Notes under the pieces: generated by a model
Database searches by the model: none
What the model was told of the DNA's origin: nothing
Seen by the model: the letters and a program-made list of their open reading frames with translations, nothing else
Source of the DNA: Bacteroidales bacterium
Lineage (GTDB): Bacteria; Bacteroidota; Bacteroidia; Bacteroidales; WCHB1-69
Assembly: GCA_017650305.1 (NCBI GenBank)
Contig: JAGCFD010000010.1
Coordinates: forward strand, 1 to 38,232
Direction of reading: 5' to 3'
DNA length: 38,232 nt
Part shown: piece by piece, positions 24,665 through 32,399 of the stretch
Layout of the letters: the number at the start of each line of letters is the position of its first letter
Numbering within the stretch: the stretch's first letter is position 1
Position numbers and translations under genes: made by a program

Positions 24665-25524
24665 TATTGGATTACGAGTACTTCAAAGACTGCTTAAACA
24701 GCAAATTATTTGAAGATAGTTATAGTGACTTGTTGCGTAAAATTGCTGAGAATCCAGAAAGATACATTGGCCTATTTCGTCCTACGAAACCTAAAACCAA
24801 ACTCATCCAAAACATCACGCAGTCGCATGAAATCCGTTTTGGAGATGCTTTGGAATTTATCTTTGAAAGGTATTTTGAGGCAAGCGGTTTCCGGATTCAT
24901 ACAAAAAGATTTCGAACCATTGATGACACAGAATTGAGTATAGATCAGCTTTTCAGCAATGGGAATACGCTTTATATGATCGAGCAGAAAGTCAGAGATG
25001 ATCATGATAGTACAAAGAAAGTCGGTCAGTTTGACAATTTTGAAAATAAATATTTCGCTTTGTCTCAGCGATATCCTAATTATGAGATTCTTCCATTTAT
25101 GTGGTTTATAGATGATTCATTAGAAAAAAACAGGAAATACTATTTAAGCAGAATGCAAAGTATGTCGAAAGATTATGGGTGTCAGCCACAATTGTTTTAT
25201 GGAGGACAATTGTTTTTTCAAGTTGAGGATTTTGATGACGAAATATGGTATGAGACACTTGACTATTTGGAACAATGGAAAGCCACTCTCCCAGATATGC
25301 CAGAAATCAATTTTGACAACAATGCCGAAGTCGTTTTTGAAGAGGTGAAAGATTTGCCTCCCATCATATATCGTAAACTCTTTAACAATTTGGAAATCAG
25401 AAGACAGATTTTTCCGATAATTTTTCCAAAAAATACCGTCTTGGACATGTTGTGTGATTATTTCTTCTCAAAAACAGAACAAATATACCGTACTTTGGCG
25501 GAACTGATAGTTGTTGGGGTGTAG
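24661..25524 (+). CDS. HinfI/HpyAIV-like type II restriction endonuclease
   Basis: The 287-residue protein overlaps the methyltransferase gene by four bases (ATGA), the standard layout of a type II system. The likely PD-(D/E)XK site is Asp95 in LSIDQLF and Glu108-x-Lys110 in MIEQKVRDDHDSTKK, a segment I associate with the HpyAIV/HinfI family of GANTC-cutting enzymes (HinfI itself is 262 residues). The flanking QSHEIRFGDALEFIFERYF helix also fits. Together with the methyltransferase this predicts cleavage at GANTC. Composition is AT-rich like its partner and unlike thyA and pgk, which suggests acquisition by transfer. No controller gene is visible. Confidence 0.8.
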   Translation: MILDYEYFKDCLNSKLFEDSYSDLLRKIAENPERYIGLFRPTKPKTKLIQNITQSHEIRFGDALEFIFERYFEASGFRIHTKRFRTIDDTELSIDQLFSNGNTLYMIEQKVRDDHDSTKKVGQFDNFENKYFALSQRYPNYEILPFMWFIDDSLEKNRKYYLSRMQSMSKDYGCQPQLFYGGQLFFQVEDFDDEIWYETLDYLEQWKATLPDMPEINFDNNAEVVFEEVKDLPPIIYRKLFNNLEIRRQIFPIIFPKNTVLDMLCDYFFSKTEQIYRTLAELIVVGV

Positions 25525-25775
25525 TGCCGTTGAGAAACTACAGCTATGTTCATGTCGCTTTCATCTATAAAATAACAATCAATAATGGTTTATATGCAAC
25601 CCCTACTGGTGTTGTGGTCGGTCCGTGTGCCATGATATTGTGACGTCACGGTCGCGAAAAGATAGTGAGGTGCCAAAGAAAGAGCGTTTTTTTGCAATTA
25701 ATTGTTAATAACGCATTGATAATCAATAAAATACAAATATTTTTTGTATTTTTGCTCTTTTTTGAAACTTAAATC
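25525..25775. other. Intergenic gap after the restriction gene
   Basis: This 251-base gap contains a 10-bp palindrome GTGACGTCAC (25640-25649), flanked by CCGTG/CACGG half-sites. A plus-strand -7 element TATTTTTG (25747-25754) lies 22 bases before the next start codon. No terminator hairpin or RNA gene was recognised. Confidence 0.5.
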
Positions 25776-26288
25776 ATGATGAGTGGACGTCAGGAAATGG
25801 ATCTCACTAAAGAGGTGTTGATGAGCTATTCGAATGGGGGAAGAGTGGTGGTATATAATGCCATTGACCGGAATACGGAGGATTTCAAACGAATCTTTCA
25901 ATGTGCGATCTTCTTTGCCAGTCAAGGTCGGGAAGTGATAATGCCACCCAAAATGGACGTTCCTTTCAAGAACCCGGCGTATGAGAAGGTGTTTGGTAGT
26001 CTGCACGGTACACCCTATTACGGCAAATGTCCTGATCTCTGCGTGGATGGCATCTGGTATGAGCATGAGGTTTTTGTCCATCCCAACCCTAAAGCCAATT
26101 TTAGTAATATGTTGCATCGTGGGTTGTTACAGTCTGACAGAATAATCATCGAAGAGTGCGGTTTGTCGGAGCGTATTATGCGAAAATCTATTCGAGATAG
26201 GTTAAAATCATACAAGACTATCCAAGAAATATGGATTCGCTCAGGTGAAGAAATGACGCTGTTCTTTAAAAACACGGAAGGCCGATGA
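25776..26288 (+). CDS. Standalone protein resembling the CdiA C-terminal tRNase (BECR) domain
   Basis: A 170-residue protein with no signal peptide or membrane segment. Its second half resembles the CdiA C-terminal tRNase domain of the Barnase/EndoU/ColicinE5/RelE fold: REVIMPPKMD (52-61), then CPDLCVDGIWYEHE (85-98), then HRGLLQSDRIIIEE (114-127), and a final strand pair EIWIRSGEEMTLFF (151-164). In the toxin family the equivalent is NPD-hydrophobic-G-K, followed by a helix and a QAD-hydrophobic strand. Family members cleave tRNA. Here there is no delivery domain, and no immunity gene is evident next to it. The match is by eye and the function is inferred. An alternative start at residue 2 or 8 is possible. 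Confidence 0.6.
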   Translation: MMSGRQEMDLTKEVLMSYSNGGRVVVYNAIDRNTEDFKRIFQCAIFFASQGREVIMPPKMDVPFKNPAYEKVFGSLHGTPYYGKCPDLCVDGIWYEHEVFVHPNPKANFSNMLHRGLLQSDRIIIEECGLSERIMRKSIRDRLKSYKTIQEIWIRSGEEMTLFFKNTEGR

Positions 26289-26531
26289 CTTTATCATCAG
26301 CCCACGCCTTCGTCGAATCCGTAGAATCGACAGTCTGGGTTTTCCCCATGACTCCGCTGCAAAAATACATTTTTTTTCGAAAGGGTGGTGGATAAAGATT
26401 ATTTTTTTGTCACCCATGATTATTTTTGAATCATCTCTTTCCGTGTAACGACTTTTTTGCTAATTTTGCACCCCTTAATCTGTTTTTCATTTTTCGGAGT
26501 TGCAAATAGTAATCTTTAAAATATTATCATT
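26289..26531. promoter_or_regulatory. Intergenic gap with the pgk promoter and an opposing -7 element
   Basis: Plus-strand elements TATTTTTG (26421-26428) and TAATTTTG (26461-26468) both fit TAnnTTTG. The second, 63 bases before the pgk ATG, is the more likely pgk promoter. On the minus strand TATTTTTG (26367-26360) points back toward the tRNase-like gene and would produce an antisense transcript over its 3' end. Confidence 0.5.
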
Positions 26532-27731
26532 ATGAAATCCATTGACGCTTTCAATTTTTCAAACCAAAGAGTTTTACTTCGTGTCGACTATAATGTGCCC
26601 TTGAATGAGAACTTTGAGGTCACCGACATCACGCGCATTGTGCGTACGCGCAAGACCATCGGCAAAATCATCGAGGATGGCGGATCCATCATCCTGATGT
26701 CTCACCTGGGTCGTCCCAAAGGCGAAGCCAATGACAAATACTCCCTGCGTCACATCGTCTCCACCGTCTCCGAGGTGCTGGGCCGTCCGGTGCAGTTCGC
26801 CGGCGATGTTCTCTCTGAAGAGGCTGCCAAAATGGCTGCTGCCATGAAGCCCGGTGACATCATCTTGCTCGAAAACCTCCGTTTCCATGCGGAAGAGGAG
26901 AAGGGCGACGTGGAGTTCGCCAAACAGATTGCCCGCCTGGGTGACGTCTATGTGAACGATGCTTTCGGAACGGCCCACCGTGAGCACGCCTCCACAGCTA
27001 CCGTGGCCCGCTGCTTCCCCGGCAAGGCCTTCGCCGGCTACCTGATGTATGAGGAGGTGATGAGCCTCGAAAAAGTGCTGAACGAGCCCGACAGACCTTT
27101 CACCGCCATCATCGGTGGCTCCAAAGTCTCTACCAAGATCAATATCCTCAACAACCTGTTGCCGAAGGTGGATAACCTGATCGTGGGCGGCGGCTTGAGC
27201 TATACCTTCTTGGCTGCCATGGGCCTGAAAATCGGCAATTCTCTCTACGAGCCCGACATGTTGCCCGTCGCCAAGGAGATCCTCGACAAAGTGAATGCCA
27301 CTGCCGGCACCAATTTCTACTGTCGTGTCGATAGCATCTGCGGCGACAAGTTCGGAGATGACGCCAACGTGTTGATTCCTGCCGACAACAATATTCCCGA
27401 TGGTTGGGAAGGTCTCGATATCGGTCCCAAAACCCAACGTAACATCGCCCAAGTCTTGAAAAACTCCGACACTATCCTCTGGAATGGACCTGTCGGTGTC
27501 TTTGAACTGGAGAAATTCAGCCAGGGTACCAAGTCCGTGGCCATCAGTGTGGCTGCTGCTACCCTGACGGGCGCTTATTCCGTTATCGGTGGTGGCGATT
27601 CCATTGCCGCCATCAACAAGTATAACCTCGCCGACTATGTTTCCTATATCAGCACAGGCGGCGGTGCCATGCTCGAGTATCTCGAAGGCAAGGTGCTTCC
27701 AGGTGTAGCTGCCCTGAACGAGATGGAGTAG
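26532..27731 (+). CDS. pgk: Phosphoglycerate kinase
   Basis: The 399-residue glycolytic enzyme transfers phosphate from 1,3-bisphosphoglycerate to ADP. Diagnostic blocks are RVDYNVPL near the N-terminus, SHLGRPKG, ENLRFHAEEE, NDAFGTAHREHAST, the hinge and nucleotide-binding GGSKVSTK, WNGPVGVFE, GGGDSIAAI and STGGGAMLEYLEGK. Length and motif order are normal. It returns to the higher G+C and C-rich codon use typical of the core genes after the AT-rich islet. The next gene starts 47 bases downstream on the same strand with no clear terminator between. Confidence 0.97.
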   Translation: MKSIDAFNFSNQRVLLRVDYNVPLNENFEVTDITRIVRTRKTIGKIIEDGGSIILMSHLGRPKGEANDKYSLRHIVSTVSEVLGRPVQFAGDVLSEEAAKMAAAMKPGDIILLENLRFHAEEEKGDVEFAKQIARLGDVYVNDAFGTAHREHASTATVARCFPGKAFAGYLMYEEVMSLEKVLNEPDRPFTAIIGGSKVSTKINILNNLLPKVDNLIVGGGLSYTFLAAMGLKIGNSLYEPDMLPVAKEILDKVNATAGTNFYCRVDSICGDKFGDDANVLIPADNNIPDGWEGLDIGPKTQRNIAQVLKNSDTILWNGPVGVFELEKFSQGTKSVAISVAAATLTGAYSVIGGGDSIAAINKYNLADYVSYISTGGGAMLEYLEGKVLPGVAALNEME

Positions 27732-27778
27732 TCCATCCTATTGTTGTTAAGTTATTATCTAACAAAGTTATAGCAATT

Positions 27779-30688
27779 ATGAAAAGATATTTGCTTCTGC
27801 TATTGTTGTGCATAGTAGCAGTGGGTCTCTATGCACAACCCATGAAGGTCAACACCTTCACCCTGAAGAACGGCATGCAAGTGATGTTGTGTGAAGACCA
27901 TCAGCAACCTTCCATCTATGGCGCAGTGCTGGTGCATGTGGGTGGCAAGAACGACCCCGCCGACAATACCGGCATGGCTCACTATCTGGAACATCTGATG
28001 TTTAAAGGTACTGACCGCATCGGCACCATTGACTGGGCTGCGGAGAAACCATTGCTTGATGAGATCGATAAACTGTATGATGCCTTGCATGAGGAGAAGG
28101 ATCAGGCCATCCGCAAGGAGATCCTGAAGAAGATTAACGATGCAAGTTCCCGGGCCGCAAAGTATGCCATCCCCAATGAGGTGGATGTCATCCTGAGCAA
28201 GATGGGTGGCACGGGGGTGAACGCCTTTACCTCCAACGATGTGACTTGCTATCATAACATGTTTCCTTCCAATCAGCTGGAGCAATGGCTTACCGTGTAT
28301 GCGGAACGTTTCCGCCGTCCAGTTTTCCGTCTCTTCCAGTCAGAGTTGGAAGCTGTGTATGAGGAGTTCAACATGTATGCCGACCAGCCGACCAGCGTTT
28401 TCTTTGAGGATGCCATTGCCGTAGCCTATGGAGATCATCCCTACGGCCGCCCGGTCATCGGCTACCAGGAGCATCTGAAGAATCCGCAGACTTCTGCCAT
28501 GGAGAAGTTTTTCGTCACCTATTATCATCCGTATAATATGACCCTGATTTTGGCAGGCGATTTTGATGCTGAGGGGATCAAGCCTCTTCTGGAAAATACA
28601 ATGGGCAAGCTTCGCAATGAATATGTGAAAGAGTTTCACGGTGCTCGTCTTCGTGAGGCTCCCATGACGAAGAAAAGCATAGATGCCAAGGTGGCTCCAT
28701 TTAAAGGCGCCCAGACGGTAACTGTTGCCGAGACACCTGTCAAGATGGGTGTTATCGAGTTCCAAACGATAGGCAGTGGCGACAAGGAGGCCTTCTATCT
28801 GGATATTTTGAGTGGACTGCTCAACAATGAGGCTGAGACGGGCCTATTGGATGAATTGATGAAGGAGAACAAGCTGATGGAGGCCAGCGCTTTCAACTAT
28901 GCCATGCTGGAGCACGGTCTGTACGCTCTCTTCTATGTTCCCAAACTTACCGGCCAATCGCATGAGGATGCCGAGAAGCTGGTTCTTTCCGCCCTTGATC
29001 GGCTGCGCAAAGGAGACTTTAGCGATGAACTCTTCGAAGCAGTCAAGATGGAGTACCTGCGCGACTACTACGAAAGCATGGAGTCGCTGACCAGCAAGTT
29101 CTATACAATGGTGGATATGTCCACAAACTATCTCGATCCCAAAGTCTATTTCGAGCGTGAAAAGATGATTCGGCTCTTGACGAAAGAGCAACTGGTGGAG
29201 CTGTCCAACCGATTTTTTGGCAAGGACTATCTCTGTTTCCGATCTAATGTAGGACAAAAGGATATCAAACGGTTGGAGAAACCCTCGTGGAAACCTATCG
29301 TGACCAAGAATGCCGAGACGTCGTCCAAATTCGCTAAGGAAATTGCGGATATGCCGGTCCGGGAGATTGAAAGTCAAGTTGTTGAGTTGGACAAGGATGT
29401 CTTCAAACAACCCATTGGGTCCAACACGACCCTATATTACAAGGAGAATCCTTACAATGATATCTTCACCCTGCAGCTGATTTTCCAATATGGCAGTTTG
29501 CAAGACCAGATGTTGCCGGTGGCAGCGGAGTATGCTTCCTATCAGGGAATTGAGAAATTATACACGGGGACCCAGTCCCAGTTGGAATTGCAGAAGTTGG
29601 GTGCCAATATGACCATAAGTGTTTCAGACAGGGAGACTTGCGTTACCATTTCCGGTTTTGACGAGTTCTTGCCGCAAGTGTTGCAGCTGTGCAGTCAGAT
29701 GCTTTACAATCCAGGCAATGAGGAGAAGTATCTGGATCTGATTGTAGAGAAACGCCGTTCCGAGGCGGAGATGAACCATTCGGATGCGGAAGTCTGGGGG
29801 TCAGCACTCTATTACTATGCTCTTTATGGAAAGAATTCACCCTATTTGACTCGTCCTTCCTTGAAGAGCATCGAAAAGCTGTCGGGAAAGAAGTTGCTGG
29901 ATGTGATTTCAACAGCCATGCATAGTGCCATGAATGTCACCTATGTGGGCCGAGTTCCTATGGAGGAGGTGTCAGAGTTGGTTCGACAATCCTTTGATTT
30001 CCAGGATAAGCCAGCTGAGAAGATGAGACCCGTTCGGGAACAGGTTCGCCATACGGGGTCCATGGTGTTGCTTGCCGACAATAAGCAGTTCATGCAGAGC
30101 AACATCTATTTTCTCATCAATGGAGAGCAGCTGAATCGCCAGTCTTTGGTGACCAAGACGTTATACAACGAGTATATGAGTGGCAGTATGGCAGGCGTCA
30201 TCTTCCAGGATATCCGTGAGTTGCGTTCCTTGGGATATTCTGCCTATGGAATCTATGATTATGATGAGATCACGCGTCAGCCGGGCTACATGATGGGTTA
30301 TTTGGGTACGCAAGCCGATAAGACCAATGATGGTGTGGAGGCGATGAGCGAGCTTTTGCTGACCTTCCCCAAGCGACCGGAGAAGTTCGAGATGGCCAAA
30401 GAGTCGTCCGTCCGCCAGATGGAGTCTTCCTACATCTCTTTCCGCCAAATGCCCAATCAAATGCGCGTTTGGGAGGAGATGGGCTATGGAAAAGACCCAC
30501 GTCCTGAGCGTTTGAAGCAGCTACAATCGATCAATATGGACGATGTGCAGAAGTTTCATCAGGCCAACATGGCGGGTCGTCCCATTATCATCACAATAGC
30601 TGGCGACTCAAGGCGCTTTGACACCAAAGCCTTGAAGAAAATTAGCAAAGTGGTGAAGGTGAAATACCAAGACATCATCACAGATTAA
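27779..30688 (+). CDS. Secreted M16 zinc metalloprotease (two-domain, insulysin/PqqL-like)
   Basis: A 969-residue peptidase with a signal peptide (MKRYLLLLLLCIVAVGLYAQ), so probably periplasmic. The inverted zinc motif HYLEH (His68, Glu71, His72) is in the N-terminal half. The third ligand is most likely Glu196 in ELEAVYEEF, which aligns by spacing with the last zinc ligand of insulin-degrading enzyme. The C-terminal half (from about 520) repeats the fold without HxxEH, as usual for inactive partner domains. The length fits full clam-shell M16 enzymes that degrade peptides inside a closed chamber. A UUCG-capped terminator follows. Confidence 0.9.
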   Translation: MKRYLLLLLLCIVAVGLYAQPMKVNTFTLKNGMQVMLCEDHQQPSIYGAVLVHVGGKNDPADNTGMAHYLEHLMFKGTDRIGTIDWAAEKPLLDEIDKLYDALHEEKDQAIRKEILKKINDASSRAAKYAIPNEVDVILSKMGGTGVNAFTSNDVTCYHNMFPSNQLEQWLTVYAERFRRPVFRLFQSELEAVYEEFNMYADQPTSVFFEDAIAVAYGDHPYGRPVIGYQEHLKNPQTSAMEKFFVTYYHPYNMTLILAGDFDAEGIKPLLENTMGKLRNEYVKEFHGARLREAPMTKKSIDAKVAPFKGAQTVTVAETPVKMGVIEFQTIGSGDKEAFYLDILSGLLNNEAETGLLDELMKENKLMEASAFNYAMLEHGLYALFYVPKLTGQSHEDAEKLVLSALDRLRKGDFSDELFEAVKMEYLRDYYESMESLTSKFYTMVDMSTNYLDPKVYFEREKMIRLLTKEQLVELSNRFFGKDYLCFRSNVGQKDIKRLEKPSWKPIVTKNAETSSKFAKEIADMPVREIESQVVELDKDVFKQPIGSNTTLYYKENPYNDIFTLQLIFQYGSLQDQMLPVAAEYASYQGIEKLYTGTQSQLELQKLGANMTISVSDRETCVTISGFDEFLPQVLQLCSQMLYNPGNEEKYLDLIVEKRRSEAEMNHSDAEVWGSALYYYALYGKNSPYLTRPSLKSIEKLSGKKLLDVISTAMHSAMNVTYVGRVPMEEVSELVRQSFDFQDKPAEKMRPVREQVRHTGSMVLLADNKQFMQSNIYFLINGEQLNRQSLVTKTLYNEYMSGSMAGVIFQDIRELRSLGYSAYGIYDYDEITRQPGYMMGYLGTQADKTNDGVEAMSELLLTFPKRPEKFEMAKESSVRQMESSYISFRQMPNQMRVWEEMGYGKDPRPERLKQLQSINMDDVQKFHQANMAGRPIIITIAGDSRRFDTKALKKISKVVKVKYQDIITD

Positions 30689-30711
30689 CACTGTGGGGTG
30701 CAATGAATTTG

Positions 30712-30740
30712 AAAGGCTGTTCTTCGGAATGGCCTTTTTT
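30712..30740 (+). terminator. Rho-independent terminator with UUCG tetraloop
   Basis: An 11-bp stem including two G-T pairs (30712-30722 with 30727-30737) is capped by TTCG and followed by T residues. It lies 24 bases after the M16 stop codon. The next promoter begins four bases later. Confidence 0.88.
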
Positions 30741-30743
30741 TAT

Positions 30744-30751
30744 TATTTTTG
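30744..30751 (+). promoter_or_regulatory. -7 element for the flippase gene
   Basis: TATTTTTG fits TAnnTTTG, 22 bases before the ATG at 30773 and directly after the upstream terminator. Confidence 0.5.
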
Positions 30752-30772
30752 CAACCTTGAAAATTTTGAAAG

Positions 30773-32296
30773 ATGGGCATCATCATCAAACAGAGCATCA
30801 AAGGAACCTTGGTCAACGCCATCGGTATCGGTGTCGGTTTTTTGACCACCTTCTTTGTCATTACCCACTACCTGACTTCCGAGGTGGTGGGCTTGACGCG
30901 CATCATGATTGACGCGGCGGTGCTCTTCTCCAGCTTCGCCCAGTTGGGTACTACCTCCTCTATCATCCGTTTCTTCCCCTATTTTAAGGATGAGGAGTCT
31001 AAAAACCATGGCTTCTTTTTCTGGACGCTGGTGGTGCCATTGGTTGGCTTTCTGCTCTTTATGGTGGTGCTGACCATCTTCAAACAGCCCATCCTGAATG
31101 TCTATGCTGATAAGTCGCCGCTCTTTGTGCAGTACTTCAAGTTCGTCATTCCGCTGTCGCTCTTCATGTTGTACCAGTCGGTATTTGAGACCAACTGCAA
31201 CGTGCTGATGCGCATTGTGATTCCGAAGCTTGTGCGCGAGGTGGGCGTGCGAGTGGCGCTGCTGGTCATCTATATCCTGTATGGTACCCATCATATCACG
31301 CTCGATGGACTGGTGGTGGGCTTCTGTCTCACCTATCTCTTGGCCGTTGTGGTGGATCTGGTCTATCTGTTCACCTTGGGCAAGATCTCACTCAAGCCTG
31401 ACCTCAAGTTCCTGACCAAGCCCCTGGTGAAAGACTTTCTGTTCTACACCTCCTTTTTGATTCTGGCAGCCATCGCGGGTGGTATCACCCCCTTGCTGAA
31501 CACCTTCTTCGTGAGTGCCAAACTGGGTCTCTCTTTCACGGGTGTCTTTGCCATTGCCAACTACATCGCGACCGTTATCGAGATTCCCAACCGCTCTTTG
31601 AACGCTATCGCACAGCCTAATCTGGCGGAAGCCATCAAGAACAAAGACATGGTGAAGGCTACCAACCTGTGCCGTTCCGTGACGCTGCATCTGCTGCTCT
31701 CCAGCACATTGATATTTTTCTTTATCTGGATCAACATTGATTTGCTATTCAATATCTTACCTAATGGCGAAGAGTATGCTGCCGGCAAGTGGGTGGTCTT
31801 CATCCTGGGGTTGGCACGACTCTCCAACTCCGCCTTAAGTATCAGCAATAACGCCTTGTCCTACTCCCGCTACTACTATTTTTCTCTCCTTTTCACGCTT
31901 GTCCTGACTATCTCCGCGATCTTGCTCAACCTGTATTTGATTCCCAAAATGGGCATTGAAGGAGCAGCTCTCTCCACCCTCGTCGCTTACCTGTTCTATT
32001 ATCTGCTGTTGCTGGGCATGGCCAAGTGGAAGCTGAATATCTCTTTCCTGAGCCGTCAGCATTTGAAGGTCCTGGCGATAGGGGTGGCCCTGTTTGTTGC
32101 CGACTACCTTCTGATGCATGGGCTCATCCAACCGCGCTTGCACATTTCGGAACAAAGCTTGTGGGTCCAGATAGGGGAGGCAGTCGTGCGCTCGCTAATG
32201 TGGCTGGCCATTGCCACCTGGGTGGTCTATCACTGGCACATCTCCGAAGAGGTGAACAGGCTGTTGGATAAGATGCTGAGGAAAGCAAAGCAATAG
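30773..32296 (+). CDS. Wzx/MATE-like lipopolysaccharide or polysaccharide flippase
   Basis: The 507-residue polytopic protein has about 14 hydrophobic helices and short charged loops, the layout of the MOP exporter superfamily (polysaccharide transport branch). The N-terminal QSIKGTLVNAIGIGVGFLTTFFVITHYLTSEVVGLTRIM and the middle IANYIATVIEIPNRSLNAIAQPNLAEAI are typical of that branch. It should move lipid-linked saccharides across the inner membrane. No glycosyltransferases flank it, so the substrate is unknown. It has its own promoter and the next gene starts about 100 bases later. Confidence 0.82.
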   Translation: MGIIIKQSIKGTLVNAIGIGVGFLTTFFVITHYLTSEVVGLTRIMIDAAVLFSSFAQLGTTSSIIRFFPYFKDEESKNHGFFFWTLVVPLVGFLLFMVVLTIFKQPILNVYADKSPLFVQYFKFVIPLSLFMLYQSVFETNCNVLMRIVIPKLVREVGVRVALLVIYILYGTHHITLDGLVVGFCLTYLLAVVVDLVYLFTLGKISLKPDLKFLTKPLVKDFLFYTSFLILAAIAGGITPLLNTFFVSAKLGLSFTGVFAIANYIATVIEIPNRSLNAIAQPNLAEAIKNKDMVKATNLCRSVTLHLLLSSTLIFFFIWINIDLLFNILPNGEEYAAGKWVVFILGLARLSNSALSISNNALSYSRYYYFSLLFTLVLTISAILLNLYLIPKMGIEGAALSTLVAYLFYYLLLLGMAKWKLNISFLSRQHLKVLAIGVALFVADYLLMHGLIQPRLHISEQSLWVQIGEAVVRSLMWLAIATWVVYHWHISEEVNRLLDKMLRKAKQ

Positions 32297-32332
32297 TGTC
32301 CAATAAACCCTCTTTGCCTTTGCAAAATAGTG

Positions 32333-32340
32333 TATCTTTG
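32333..32340 (+). promoter_or_regulatory. -7 element for the C69 peptidase gene
   Basis: TATCTTTG fits TAnnTTTG, 60 bases before the ATG at 32400. A TTTG at 32313-32316 is 16 bases upstream, slightly short for a -33 element. Confidence 0.5.
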
Positions 32341-32399
32341 CACCGTGATAGCTCTTTGAGGTTGTCACTGTTATTTTGATGATTATAAAACTTGATAAT

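Noticed and set aside
26289-26350. tmRNA- or tRNA-like 3' end (CTTCGTCGAATCCG)
   Set aside because: No acceptor stem, no CCA and no cloverleaf can be drawn around it.
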